Of a stretch of 42,642 bases of DNA, positions 32,179 through 40,051 are shown in pieces (position 1 is the stretch's first letter; every line of letters begins with the position of its first letter). The position numbers and the translations under genes were made by a program. A model generated the notes under the pieces. The model saw only the letters and a list, made by a program, of their open reading frames with translations, was not told the origin of the DNA and made no database searches. Origin of the DNA: Lentisphaeria bacterium (GTDB taxonomy: Bacteria > Verrucomicrobiota > Lentisphaeria > Victivallales > Victivallaceae); contig JAFVRD010000043.1 in NCBI GenBank assembly GCA_017504435.1, forward strand, positions 1 to 42,642, in the 5' to 3' direction.

Positions 32179-33880
32179 TGCAATGAAAACTATCCGTCAT
32201 AAAGTCGAATTTTGTGTTGTTGGCGGCGGTCTTGCCGGTATGTGTGCCGCAATTTCTGCTGCCCGTCATGGTGTTCGGACTTTGCTTATGCATGAACGTC
32301 CGGTTCTGGGCGGGAATGCCTCCAGCGAGATCCGCATGTTTGTTTGCGGTTCTTATCACCGCCGGGAAACCGGACTTATTGAAGAGATCCGGCTGGATAA
32401 CTGCCGGATCAATCCCCGGCGCAGTTATCCCATGTGGGACAGTGTGCTGTATGAAAAGGTGAAATTTCAGGAAAATCTGACAGTATTGCTCAATTGTTCC
32501 TGTCTGGATGCCGAAATGGACGGCAATACGGTCAAAAGTGTCAAAGGATGGCAGTTGACTACCCAGCAATTCCATGAAGTTGAAGCTGACTGTTTTGCGG
32601 ATTGTTCCGGAGACAGTATTTTGGCTGAACTTACCGGTGCTGAATTCCGGGTGGGCAGAGAAGCGGCAAGTGAATTTGATGAATCTCTTGCCGTCAAAAC
32701 CGCTGACCGTAAAACCATGGGTATGAGCTGTCTGATGCAGGCACACGAAACAGATTCTCCCAAACCTTATACTCCGCCGTCATGGGCGAAAAAACTTACT
32801 GAAGCGGATTTGGCAGGACGATATCATGACCTTTCGCCGTATCAGAATTTCTGGTATCTTGAACTCGGCGGCGACCGGGATTCCATCGCCGATACCGAAA
32901 CTTTGCGTGATGAATTGATCGCCATTGCTTACGGCATGTGGGATCATATCAAAAACGGCGGCGAACACGGCGCGGAAAATTGGGAATTGGATTGGGTTGG
33001 CTTCCTGCCCGGAAAACGTGAAAGCCGCCGCTATGTCGGCGATTACATTCTCCGGCAGAATGATTTGCTTTTTCCGCAGGATTTTCCGGATACCGTGGCT
33101 TTCGGCGGCTGGCCGGTGGATGACCACCATCCCGGCGGTTTGAAACATCATGGTGAGCCCAATCAGGTGTTGGAACCGGAACAGGCGTACAAGATTCCCG
33201 CCCGGTCACTTTATTCCAAAAACATCACCAATTTGCTTTTTGCCGGACGCAATATCAGTGCGTCCCATATCGCATTGAGTTCCACCCGGGTCATGGCTAC
33301 TTGTGCATTGTGCGGTCAGGCGGCGGGAACGATCGCTGCTAAGGCGGTTAAGTGCGGCACAACTCCCCGGCAGGCTGTGGCGGAACATATTGCTGATATC
33401 CAGCAGACTCTGCTGGATGATGATTGCTTTTTGCCCGGTGTGAAACGGCAGATCTCCGCATTGTCACAAAATGCGGAATTGACTGTTTCACGCGGCGACG
33501 GTGAAGCTCTGCGCAACGGCGTTGACGGAGCTGTTGACGGTGAAAACAATTGCTGGCGCGGCAAAGCCGGAGACTATGCCGAATATATTTTGACCGAACC
33601 GCAGGATATCTCCGGGATCAGGATCGTATTTGACAGTGACCGGGAGCGTTTGGATTCGTTGAATACTTTGGGATTGTATTATCGGGATCGGGAGGATTTT
33701 ACTTTGCCGCCGACACTGGTGCGGGCGTTCCACATTGAGGCTGACGGCAAAGAAATATACCGTACAGCAGATAATCATCAACGGTTGGTGCGTATACCGT
33801 ATAAAGGTCGCGTCCAGCAGGTTAAAATGGTGCTGGATGACGAAACCGAACATAACGTATTCGCATTTGAGATCGTGTAA
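32171..33880 (+). CDS. FAD-dependent oxidoreductase with C-terminal beta-sandwich
   Basis: A 569-residue flavoprotein. The N-terminal FAD motif CVVGGGLAGMCAAISAARHG (GxGxxG-like) follows, then RPVLGGNASSEIR and FADCSGDSILAELTGAEFRVGREA. NLLFAGRNISASHIALSSTRVM, close to residue 360, is typical of the FAD-dependent oxidoreductase/pfam12831 group near sugar-degradation genes. The last 140 residues (AVDGENNCWRGKAGDYAEYILTEPQDISGIRIVFDS) resemble an F5/8 type-C-like sugar-binding domain. No signal peptide. ATG 32171 is annotated; ATG 32183 is possible and would start at MKTIRHKVEF. It is the last gene before the phage-derived island. Confidence 0.82.
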   Translation: MSNAMKTIRHKVEFCVVGGGLAGMCAAISAARHGVRTLLMHERPVLGGNASSEIRMFVCGSYHRRETGLIEEIRLDNCRINPRRSYPMWDSVLYEKVKFQENLTVLLNCSCLDAEMDGNTVKSVKGWQLTTQQFHEVEADCFADCSGDSILAELTGAEFRVGREAASEFDESLAVKTADRKTMGMSCLMQAHETDSPKPYTPPSWAKKLTEADLAGRYHDLSPYQNFWYLELGGDRDSIADTETLRDELIAIAYGMWDHIKNGGEHGAENWELDWVGFLPGKRESRRYVGDYILRQNDLLFPQDFPDTVAFGGWPVDDHHPGGLKHHGEPNQVLEPEQAYKIPARSLYSKNITNLLFAGRNISASHIALSSTRVMATCALCGQAAGTIAAKAVKCGTTPRQAVAEHIADIQQTLLDDDCFLPGVKRQISALSQNAELTVSRGDGEALRNGVDGAVDGENNCWRGKAGDYAEYILTEPQDISGIRIVFDSDRERLDSLNTLGLYYRDREDFTLPPTLVRAFHIEADGKEIYRTADNHQRLVRIPYKGRVQQVKMVLDDETEHNVFAFEIV

Positions 33881-33902
33881 AACGACTCTGGGAAGATAAG
33901 GG

Positions 33903-33976
33903 TTCAGGAGCAGGGAAAAACTTCTTTTAATGTAAAAACCGTAACGCAGTTTGGCGATACTTTCTCTGCTCCTGAA
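33903..33976. repeat. 16-bp inverted repeat at the left border of the phage island
   Basis: 33903-33918 and 33961-33976 are reverse complements except for one G-T pair (core TTCAGGAGCAG / CTGCTCCTGAA), with a 42-base loop. It lies between the oxidoreductase stop and the TerL stop, two convergent genes. No T tract follows, so a terminator is possible but atypical. It may be a border or a folded RNA 3' end. Confidence 0.6.
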
Positions 33977-34000
33977 TATATTTCCTGTCGGAAACAGAAC

Positions 34001-35260
34001 TTATGCAAAAAAGAACTTTCTGGCAGTACTGCTGCCGTCAGAGAGTTCAGTCAATGCCCACACCAATGCGTCCATGCGGTCGGGGGATTTACCGGAATTT
34101 ACCGGAGAATAACTGCACATTTCCTCCTCCAATTCCGGAAAATTTCCGGCGTGATGGACAATGCCTTTTTCATAAAGAGCCGCTATCGGTTCGGCGCGGA
34201 CAAGTTTGCCTCTGGAGGCACGTACCGCTTTGAAAGCAAGATCCCGGTCTGTTCCATTCAGCAGTGCCGCCACCAATTCCCCGCCGTTATTGACCTCTGC
34301 CACGACCCGGTCGGCGGCGAATTGATGATAGAGTTTGCTCACCTCTGCCGCCCATTGGGCAGGAGAACCTCTCATGCTCCGGTCGGCAAGGATATAATAT
34401 TCACCGTCGGTTCCCCGGGCGGCGGCGACAATACCGGTCAGATCACTGCCGCTGTTCCCGGTCACGGCGGGATCGACTCCGATGACGATGCGGAGCAATT
34501 GAGGCAATGCTGTGACCCGGTATGGTGAGATCATATCCATTTTCCAGAGGGAATTTTCATTTTCATCGAGCCATTGCCCTTCCAGAAAGCGTGCCCGCTG
34601 GCGGCGCGGCAGGCTCCGGAGGGTATTTTCGATATAGTCATCCGGCAAATTTTCCCGGTTTGCCGCCGGATTGATCAGCATGGCGGCATAATCATCCGGA
34701 TTTACCAGCGCGGTTCTGTCGATGGGATTGAGTTTTTCCATGAATACCCGGTATGTCCAATGTCTGCGTCCGGGGGGATTGCAATCGTAAAATGCTTTAT
34801 TGACCAATGTCGGCACATTCTGAGCCAAACGGGTCAATGCCGTCTGCACCCCGGAATACTCCAATTCAGAACACTCATTGAAATAAACAGTAGCGAATTC
34901 TTTACCCAGAATTTTATCAGCACGGTCAGCTTCATCCAAGCCGATAAGCCAGATCTCGGAATTATTGGCAAACCGGAAAACCCCTTCGGTGCGGTTGAAA
35001 TTCCAACGTGCCTTGTTGAATCTGCGCTGTAAAACTTTAGGCATGGTGTCATTGCCGATCGAGTTGCGGCAGCTCCGGCAGTGCCGTCTGATTACCGCAT
35101 GACGGCTGCCCGGAGCGCGCAAAGCCCGTGCCGCCAGCGCACAGCACAAAACAAAACTTTTACCGGAACGGGAGCCGCCGAAAAGCATGATGTGATGTGC
35201 CGGTGACGCCAGCAGTTTTAACGCATCCTGCTGGGCGGCGGTATAGGCAAAACGGGTCAT
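34001..35260 (-). CDS. Phage terminase large subunit
   Basis: A 419-residue packaging motor. The ATPase domain has Walker A GGSRSGKS (28-35), Walker B ATVYFNE (123-129) and the coupling motif YDCNPPGRRHWTY (158-170). The nuclease domain has GVDPAVTGNSGSD (D263, D273), VVAEVNNGG (E322) and SPDRMDALVWAL (D394, D397). All catalytic residues are present, so the enzyme looks intact. It is the last gene of the minus-strand operon, an unusual place: terminase large genes normally precede the portal. The start overlaps the previous gene by ATGA. Confidence 0.93.
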   Translation of the reverse strand: MTRFAYTAAQQDALKLLASPAHHIMLFGGSRSGKSFVLCCALAARALRAPGSRHAVIRRHCRSCRNSIGNDTMPKVLQRRFNKARWNFNRTEGVFRFANNSEIWLIGLDEADRADKILGKEFATVYFNECSELEYSGVQTALTRLAQNVPTLVNKAFYDCNPPGRRHWTYRVFMEKLNPIDRTALVNPDDYAAMLINPAANRENLPDDYIENTLRSLPRRQRARFLEGQWLDENENSLWKMDMISPYRVTALPQLLRIVIGVDPAVTGNSGSDLTGIVAAARGTDGEYYILADRSMRGSPAQWAAEVSKLYHQFAADRVVAEVNNGGELVAALLNGTDRDLAFKAVRASRGKLVRAEPIAALYEKGIVHHAGNFPELEEEMCSYSPVNSGKSPDRMDALVWALTELSDGSSTARKFFFA

Positions 35261-35754
35261 TTTTTCACCTTTTCGGCAGCCCGCCGGCGCAGAAAATTCT
35301 GTCTGGCATCAGAAAGTTTGTAGAGCGTATTGCGGAACAGGGCAGATAATTCCGGATGTGCGCCGATGATCTTCATCATTTTGCGGTGCATCGCCTGCCG
35401 CGAACAGCCGCGCAGACGGCTCAAATAAGGAATGGTGCAATGAACCCCCGGTTCCTGAGGTTTTATCACTTCAGCGATAATGGCAAGCGTATAGGTGTCA
35501 AGATCCAGCAGATAGCGGAAAAAACTGCTCAACGCGGAAATGATTTCTGACGTTTCGCTTTCAGAGCAGTTTTCTTCACCGGGGATATGGTCATTGTCCG
35601 CAAAATCCATAAAATCCTGTACCGCTTCAAAACTTACCAGATGTTCCCGGCGGTCGGAGGGTTCTCCGGTGCGCTGACAATAACGGCAGGAAAGTACATA
35701 ATCACAACTTTTACAGGCCGGACTGCCTTGTGTGAAGTTTCCAAAACATTCCAT
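35257..35754 (-). CDS. Small Cys-rich DNA-binding-like phage protein
   Basis: A 165-residue protein. The N-terminus has two CxxC-type pairs (CKSCDYVLSCRYC), possibly binding zinc. Near residues 105-130, TIPYLSRLRGCSRQAMHRKMMKIIG looks like a helix-turn-helix. The last residues are basic (FLRRRAAEKVKK). It overlaps TerL by four bases, so it may act with TerL in DNA recognition or be a regulator. No family is recognised with confidence. Confidence 0.55.
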   Translation of the reverse strand: MECFGNFTQGSPACKSCDYVLSCRYCQRTGEPSDRREHLVSFEAVQDFMDFADNDHIPGEENCSESETSEIISALSSFFRYLLDLDTYTLAIIAEVIKPQEPGVHCTIPYLSRLRGCSRQAMHRKMMKIIGAHPELSALFRNTLYKLSDARQNFLRRRAAEKVKK

Positions 35755-35777
35755 GATATAATTGATTCCTTTGCAGT

Positions 35778-36257
35778 TTAACCGCGCGACAAAGTCAGTG
35801 TCGGAAGGATTTGCGGTTGAAGATTGTTGCTATTGCTGTTGTTGTTACTGCCATTATTGCCGCTATTGCCGTTGTCATCATTATCCGGTTGAGTACCGTC
35901 GGTATCAGATGACATGTTTTCCAGCAGCGGCTTAAGCAGTGCCGCGGCACGGATGCACAGCGGAGTCAGCCGTTCACGGTAAACGCGTTGATTTCCGGCA
36001 GAATTTTCCCGGGCAATTATATCTGCTGCCCCGGTCAAAACTGTCGGATTGAGCAGTAAATATACACTTTGTTCGGCAATGGCGGCGGTGACAGTTTCCA
36101 GAATAGAATTCTGAATTTCTGCATAATTCAGTGCCGCCATCACATCTCTTTGAGCGACCGCCATTGCGCCTTTGCGGTCGGATTCATTAAAACTGAAATA
36201 TGCTTCTTTCAGTGGATGAATGTTGAAAAAATTGTCGATGTCATTTATAGTGGTCAT
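35778..36257 (-). CDS. Possible head-tail connector-like phage protein
   Basis: A 159-residue protein. The N-terminus is helical (FFNIHPLKEAYFSFNESDRKG, then AVAQRDVMAALNYAEI) and resembles small gp6-like adaptor proteins in layout, but not decisively. The C-terminus holds an Asn/Gly/Ser-rich linker (about 120-145, DNDDNGNSGNNG and after). GGAG lies 9 bases before ATG. It follows the major capsid gene and a hairpin. Position suggests a head-completion function; the evidence is only positional and compositional. Confidence 0.4.
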   Translation of the reverse strand: MTTINDIDNFFNIHPLKEAYFSFNESDRKGAMAVAQRDVMAALNYAEIQNSILETVTAAIAEQSVYLLLNPTVLTGAADIIARENSAGNQRVYRERLTPLCIRAAALLKPLLENMSSDTDGTQPDNDDNGNSGNNGSNNNSNSNNLQPQILPTLTLSRG

Positions 36258-36285
36258 AACGGAAAACTCCGGTTCAAAAGGGATA

Positions 36286-36319
36286 TTCCGGGTTCTGCCG
36301 TTGAAAACAGAACCCGGAA
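36286..36319. terminator. 12-bp hairpin after the major capsid gene
   Basis: TTCCGGGTTCTG (36286-36297), 10-base loop, CAGAACCCGGAA (36308-36319): a perfect 12-bp stem between the capsid gene stop (36337, minus strand) and the next start (36257). No long T tract follows on the minus strand, so it may be a partial terminator or an RNA-stabilising structure that raises capsid mRNA relative to downstream genes. Confidence 0.6.
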
Positions 36320-36336
36320 AGTGAATTCATTAAACG

Positions 36337-37491
36337 TCAGCCGCGCAACGCTTTGATCGCTGCATCACTGCCCAGCAGATTGCTGATCCGGCAGACCCGC
36401 TGTTTGATATTTTTGAATTCAAACGTCAATTCACCGATCGCCACCCGGCGGATACCGTCGAAACCTTTGGGAGTCGCATCGGTATCGGTGATCGCGCGTC
36501 CGGCGAGATTGGCAAGTGCAAAACAGGCGGGATCAAGCACCCATGCATCGGTGTCCGGTACATCCGGATCGGCAAGGATGGTCATGCCGCGGCCGTTGAT
36601 CTCATTGACGATAACTGCCACATAAGCCCCTCTGCGGTCATCGGAACGCAAAATCTGCATGCGGTCACGGAATTCATTGGAAATGACCCGTGCCTGACCG
36701 GGAGAGCAGAGGATCTGCATGGGATCTCCGCCTTCACCAAGCAGTGCCTGGGCGGCATCATTGATGATGAACGAGTCCAGATTTTTTCCGGCAGCATCGA
36801 TTGCCGGTACTCCGGCGGCAGTGCCGAAATAATAGAGACCGCCGGCTTCACCGCGGATCCCGGCAGCGGCTTCCACCCGGCGCCCGAAAAGAGCCACCCG
36901 GTTGAGGTCGCGGGCAAGATCCGCCAGTGCAAAGGCAGTTTGGCGGTTGAGCTGGTCATCCGCATTGCCGTAAAGACTTACCGCCAGCGCACTGCCGGAA
37001 AGCACGATCTCTTTGCGGAAGATCTGAGTGGCGTTCCACTGGGTGCTGCCGAGAGAATAGTTCTCCTCTCCGTCGCCGTTGCCGCTGCCTTCAGACATGG
37101 GAGTTGATACGATGATGAAATTGCCACCTCCGGCAGGAAGTGAATTCACATCAGCAAAACCGGACCCGTTTGCAGCGGCAAGGATCACCGTGGCAGAAGT
37201 GTCGTTGACGGCGGTGACTTTGAAAAGTCCCGGATCATTTTTCAATGCGATCAATGTGCCCACCCGCAGTTTTGCGGCATCTCCGGCTGAAAGAGTCAGT
37301 ACACCATTGGCAATCGCCGAAGCAGTGATACTGCGGCCGGTGAGCAGATCTTCCCAATATTCGTGTTTGCGGGAAGTTGCATCCGGTGCGGCGCGGAAAT
37401 TGGAAATGAAACGGGGTTCATCTTTGATCACCGTGGACATGACTCCGGCGAGATCGCGTTTACGGTCAGCAAAAGTATAACTGTAAAGCAT
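36337..37491 (-). CDS. Major capsid protein, SU10/DUF5309-like
   Basis: A 384-residue HK97-fold capsid candidate. The start RKRDLAGVMSTVIKDEPRFISNF followed by TSRKHEYWEDLLTGRSITA matches the opening of SU10/DUF5309 capsid proteins. The mid-region STQWNATQIFRKEIVLSGSA, then YGNADDQLNRQTAFALADLARD, is the family core. ATG 37491 has an AAAGG-type Shine-Dalgarno sequence; the frame is open further upstream, but those residues (many Cys and Arg) are not capsid-like. The order portal, scaffold, capsid fits tailed-phage modules. No prohead protease is seen, and none is obviously fused here. Confidence 0.85.
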   Translation of the reverse strand: MLYSYTFADRKRDLAGVMSTVIKDEPRFISNFRAAPDATSRKHEYWEDLLTGRSITASAIANGVLTLSAGDAAKLRVGTLIALKNDPGLFKVTAVNDTSATVILAAANGSGFADVNSLPAGGGNFIIVSTPMSEGSGNGDGEENYSLGSTQWNATQIFRKEIVLSGSALAVSLYGNADDQLNRQTAFALADLARDLNRVALFGRRVEAAAGIRGEAGGLYYFGTAAGVPAIDAAGKNLDSFIINDAAQALLGEGGDPMQILCSPGQARVISNEFRDRMQILRSDDRRGAYVAVIVNEINGRGMTILADPDVPDTDAWVLDPACFALANLAGRAITDTDATPKGFDGIRRVAIGELTFEFKNIKQRVCRISNLLGSDAAIKALRG

Positions 37492-37541
37492 GAAATTTTC
37501 CTTTTCTGGTTTAATTGTTCTGGTTAAAGGGATAATTATTT

Positions 37542-38000
37542 TCAAAGTGCATCCGGCGCATCGCTGATACTGGCAGCGATAGAACCGATCCGGTCGCACG
37601 GATGGGTTTCCCTGCCGGCGGCACCGGGCAGGGAGACAGGGACACTTCCGGCAGAGCTGCCGGGAACGATATGCGCGGTGAAACATCCGGGGGAACTTTG
37701 AGCAAGTTCGGCGGCAAATTTGCGCATTGCCTCATCGTCGCCGGTATCGACATTGCTCCGGCGGGCGCAGAATTCCAGATAATCGGGGTCGGTACAGTGG
37801 AGTTCGCGGCACAACTCTTTCATTCTGCGTTCATGCCGGAGCTGATCCAATTCCCGGCGCAGAGTGTCGCACTCGTGCTGCAAACTATCCACGGCATCCC
37901 CGGAGATCCGGGAGAAGTCGAAGTTTTCCAGTTCTGCTTTTTCCAAGGCGTTGAGTTCTTCGTTATTGAGCAGTTTCTGTATGGTATTTTTCAGATTCAT
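37542..38000 (-). CDS. Phage scaffold-like protein
   Basis: A 152-residue protein. The first 75 residues are strongly helical and charged (NEELNALEKAELENFDFSRI, then DSLQHECDTLRRELDQLRHE), predicted coiled coil. DPDYLEFCARRSNVDTGDDEAMRKF follows, then a Gly/Pro/Ser-rich tail. This resembles small scaffold (GP20-like) proteins and lies between portal and capsid, where scaffold genes occur. ATG 38000 follows GAGG; an upstream in-frame ATG at 38048 is in the portal gene and is rejected. It overlaps the portal 3' end by 38 bases. Confidence 0.6.
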   Translation of the reverse strand: MNLKNTIQKLLNNEELNALEKAELENFDFSRISGDAVDSLQHECDTLRRELDQLRHERRMKELCRELHCTDPDYLEFCARRSNVDTGDDEAMRKFAAELAQSSPGCFTAHIVPGSSAGSVPVSLPGAAGRETHPCDRIGSIAASISDAPDAL

Positions 38001-39378
38001 TATTTTTATCCTCTTTGATTTCGTTGATGATCCGGTTTTTTTCCTCATTGCCGACTCCGCCGAGATTGGCGAGCAATTCCACGGCGGTTTTGCCGATGGC
38101 GCGATGGTAGGCTTTTCCGGCGGGGATCTCTGACAACTGCAGTAATCCGGCGATACCGGATGCCAGATCGGTTACCGCGAATTTACGGTTGTAATGGATC
38201 TCCGGCATGGGCATATCCAGGTCGTAACGCTGCATCAAGTGCCATGCATCCAATTCGCTTTGTTCAAGCAATTCAGCGCGTTCAGCCAGAAATTGGCTGA
38301 TATTCTGGAAGTCCCATGCTTTGGATTCGGCACTTTGCCCGTAATTGCGGCTGTTTTGTACAGCCAGACCGACGATATCATATAATTCCTGTTTGAGATA
38401 GCGGTTTTCATCCCGGATCGCGGAAGTTGTCACTCCCGAAGGGCTGATGTAACGGCTGATACCTTTTTCATCGACTGATTCGACAATGGCGGCACTGCGG
38501 GCGACGGTTGCGGAAAAATTTTCTGCAGCTCCGGCAGCATCGGATATTTTCTGGGCACTGCGGGCAAATGAATCAGATACCACCAGCATGCCGAACATCT
38601 GTTTAACGGTATTCATCTGGGCTTCGGATTCATTATTGAGGATCGCCTCGCTGATCCGGACGACATCTTCAAACCAGTGATTTGCCGCCAAACCGAAACC
38701 ATCCGGTTCGACTACCGGGATAAGCGGTACACATCCGGTAGGGTTGACTCCGCCGGCGATCTCTTTGACGGTACCTGAAACATTTTCATACAGAGACCAG
38801 CTTTCCCGGCGGTAAAGCCGTCTTCTTCTGACCCGTACCGGCGGCGAGAATGGATCATCGGCATGGTAATCCTCCTCCAGCGTCAGAGCCCAGAGCAGTT
38901 TACCGTCATTGCCGTATGCCCAATCGACTACTTTCAGCGGGGATAACGCCCGGACATAGGGGCGCAGCCGGAGCCGCCGGGCTTCAGCGCGGCTGGGAGT
39001 GCCGGTGAAACAGGGCATATCCACTACCAGCCATGCTCTGCCGTAGACATTGAGCAGTGTGGACAATTGCCTCATCACGTCATTGGTGCTCAGCCCGGTA
39101 CGGCTCCAATCCTCCACCAATTCTGTGCCGGCGTTGTAGCGCACCGGTTCAACGCTCAGAGCATACTGGGTGATCCGTCTGGCGATGGCACGGGGATAAT
39201 TGAAGTAGTACGCACGGCGGCGGCGTTCAGCAAATTCCAGATCGATTTCAGAAACGTGGCGGATCAATGCCTGTTCAATGTATTCCCTGCCGCCGGAATA
39301 AGCATCGGAAGAACGTTTCCAGCGGCGTTCATTGGCGGCATATTCCGGATGCCGGCGGTGAAAAATAAAGTTGTTCAT
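37963..39378 (-). CDS. Phage portal protein, DUF4055-like
   Basis: About 471 residues. The opening FIFHRRHPEYAANERRWKRS, then GREYIEQALI and RRRRAYYFNYPRAIARRITQYAL, follows the DUF4055 portal-like pattern (HPEY, W, D, G, later a phase with a F/Y-rich repeat). A long central helix AESKAWDFQNISQFLAER is portal-like. The start is taken as the second ATG (39378), as GGAG overlapping the first ATG (39390) is well spaced for it. The portal would join the capsid vertex to the packaging motor. It overlaps the scaffold gene. Confidence 0.75.
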   Translation of the reverse strand: MNNFIFHRRHPEYAANERRWKRSSDAYSGGREYIEQALIRHVSEIDLEFAERRRRAYYFNYPRAIARRITQYALSVEPVRYNAGTELVEDWSRTGLSTNDVMRQLSTLLNVYGRAWLVVDMPCFTGTPSRAEARRLRLRPYVRALSPLKVVDWAYGNDGKLLWALTLEEDYHADDPFSPPVRVRRRRLYRRESWSLYENVSGTVKEIAGGVNPTGCVPLIPVVEPDGFGLAANHWFEDVVRISEAILNNESEAQMNTVKQMFGMLVVSDSFARSAQKISDAAGAAENFSATVARSAAIVESVDEKGISRYISPSGVTTSAIRDENRYLKQELYDIVGLAVQNSRNYGQSAESKAWDFQNISQFLAERAELLEQSELDAWHLMQRYDLDMPMPEIHYNRKFAVTDLASGIAGLLQLSEIPAGKAYHRAIGKTAVELLANLGGVGNEEKNRIINEIKEDKNNESEKYHTETAQ

Positions 39379-39432
39379 AAGTTTCTCCATAAATGCAGTA
39401 TACTTGATGTCTTTGAAAACATAATTTACGGT

Positions 39433-39666
39433 TTACAGAGCCATTTCTTCCTCTGAAAACTCGATCGGGGAATCCTCTGCCGGGGCATTACGGTTGCGTT
39501 TCCAGCGGTCGGGACGGCGGTTTTCCAGCCAGTACATGGCGGCGCGGATATCCGGAGGAACAGATTTGCCTGAAGCATCCTCGTAGCCGGTAGCTCTCTG
39601 GAGCAGGGCATTTTCGACCAGATCATCCAATGCGTCGCCGGAAGGTTTTTTCTTTTTTGGTGCCAA
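39433..39666 (-). CDS. Short TerS-like protein with TTG start
   Basis: A 77-residue protein starting at TTG 39666; AAGGAG lies 7 bases before it. The sequence ENALLQRATGYEDASGKSV followed by PPDIRAAMYWLENRRPDRWK matches the C-terminal half of small terminase subunits (GYE...PPD..A..WL.NRRP..W). The N-terminal DNA-binding HTH of normal TerS is missing; instead the start is Lys-rich (APKKKKPSG). It may be a trimmed TerS, with the Cys-rich protein beside TerL supplying DNA binding. It precedes the portal gene. Confidence 0.6.
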   Translation of the reverse strand: MAPKKKKPSGDALDDLVENALLQRATGYEDASGKSVPPDIRAAMYWLENRRPDRWKRNRNAPAEDSPIEFSEEEMAL

Positions 39667-39805
39667 TTTGAGTTCTCCTTTCCGGTTTCCGAGTTTGCGG
39701 CATTTGGTAAACCATTTGTATTACACTTTGCAGCAAAACCAGTCCTTTCCAGGAGTAAATTCTGCCTGAAGCAGAAGTTACCGGGTCACTTACGGTAAAT
39801 TTCAT
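39623..39805 (-). CDS. Possible 60-residue leader protein of the structural operon
   Basis: A short frame beginning MKFTVSDPVTSASGRIYSWKG, with GGGAAG 5-6 bases before ATG 39805 and about 35 bases after the predicted promoter. It runs 44 bases into the TerS-like gene. The C-terminus is very basic (TKKEKTFRRRIG) but overlaps the next Shine-Dalgarno. It may be a real small protein or simply an open frame; no homology is recognised. Confidence 0.35.
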   Translation of the reverse strand: MKFTVSDPVTSASGRIYSWKGLVLLQSVIQMVYQMPQTRKPERRTQIGTKKEKTFRRRIG

Positions 39806-39846
39806 CTTTCTTCCCTTTTGATTTTTTAGAAGTTGACTGGAGGCAG

Positions 39847-39875
39847 AATATTTTTTGTTGATTGCATCCGTGCAA
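39847..39875 (-). promoter_or_regulatory. Predicted promoter of the phage structural operon
   Basis: On the minus strand TTGCAC (39870-39875) and AATATT (39847-39852) with a 17-base spacer. The -35 lies inside operator O1 (39861-39876), so repressor binding would block it. Confidence 0.5.
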
Positions 39876-39876
39876 T
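39861..39876. promoter_or_regulatory. Operator O1
   Basis: A perfect palindrome of form ATTGCANNNNTGCAAT. It overlaps the -35 of the structural promoter. Confidence 0.65.
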
Positions 39877-39902
39877 TATCGGAGACAAAAAAATTCAGCC
39901 CG

Positions 39903-39922
39903 ATTTTTATCGCGACAAAAAT
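39903..39922. promoter_or_regulatory. 20-bp imperfect dyad between operators
   Basis: ATTTTTATCGCGACAAAAAT is a palindrome with one mismatched pair, centred between O1 and O2. It differs from the ATTGCA operators, so a second factor may bind. Confidence 0.35.
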
Positions 39923-39929
39923 CAATATA

Positions 39930-39945
39930 ATTGCACGCATGCAAT
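39930..39945. promoter_or_regulatory. Operator O2
   Basis: A perfect ATTGCANNNNTGCAAT palindrome, 69 bp centre to centre from O1 and 54 bp from O3, between the divergent promoters. Confidence 0.65.
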
Positions 39946-39983
39946 TTTTCAACCCCGAAAATAAAAAAATTTTCAAAAAATTG

Positions 39984-39999
39984 CTTGCATGCACGCAAT
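39984..39999. promoter_or_regulatory. Operator O3
   Basis: Matches ATTGCANNNNTGCAAT at all but two positions (C at position 1, C at position 11). It overlaps the -35 of the repressor promoter, suggesting autoregulation. Confidence 0.5.
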
Positions 40000-40013
40000 T
40001 CACGTATTATATT
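39985..40013 (+). promoter_or_regulatory. Predicted promoter of the S24 repressor
   Basis: TTGCAT (39985-39990) and TATATT (40008-40013) with a 17-base spacer. The -35 falls in operator O3. GGGAGG (40040-40045) and ATG 40052 follow. Confidence 0.6.
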
Positions 40014-40051
40014 AATCTCTGTTCTGAAAAAAATTAACCGGGAGGCTGATA

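Noticed and set aside
35820-35900. Asn-rich stretch as a frameshift or low-quality DNA
   Set aside because: It is an in-frame Asn/Gly/Ser linker of the connector-like protein, with a normal start and stop.
39861-39999. Repeated ATTGCA...TGCAAT sites as a CRISPR-like array
   Set aside because: Only three copies, palindromic, with unequal and uneven spacers; they fit repressor operators.
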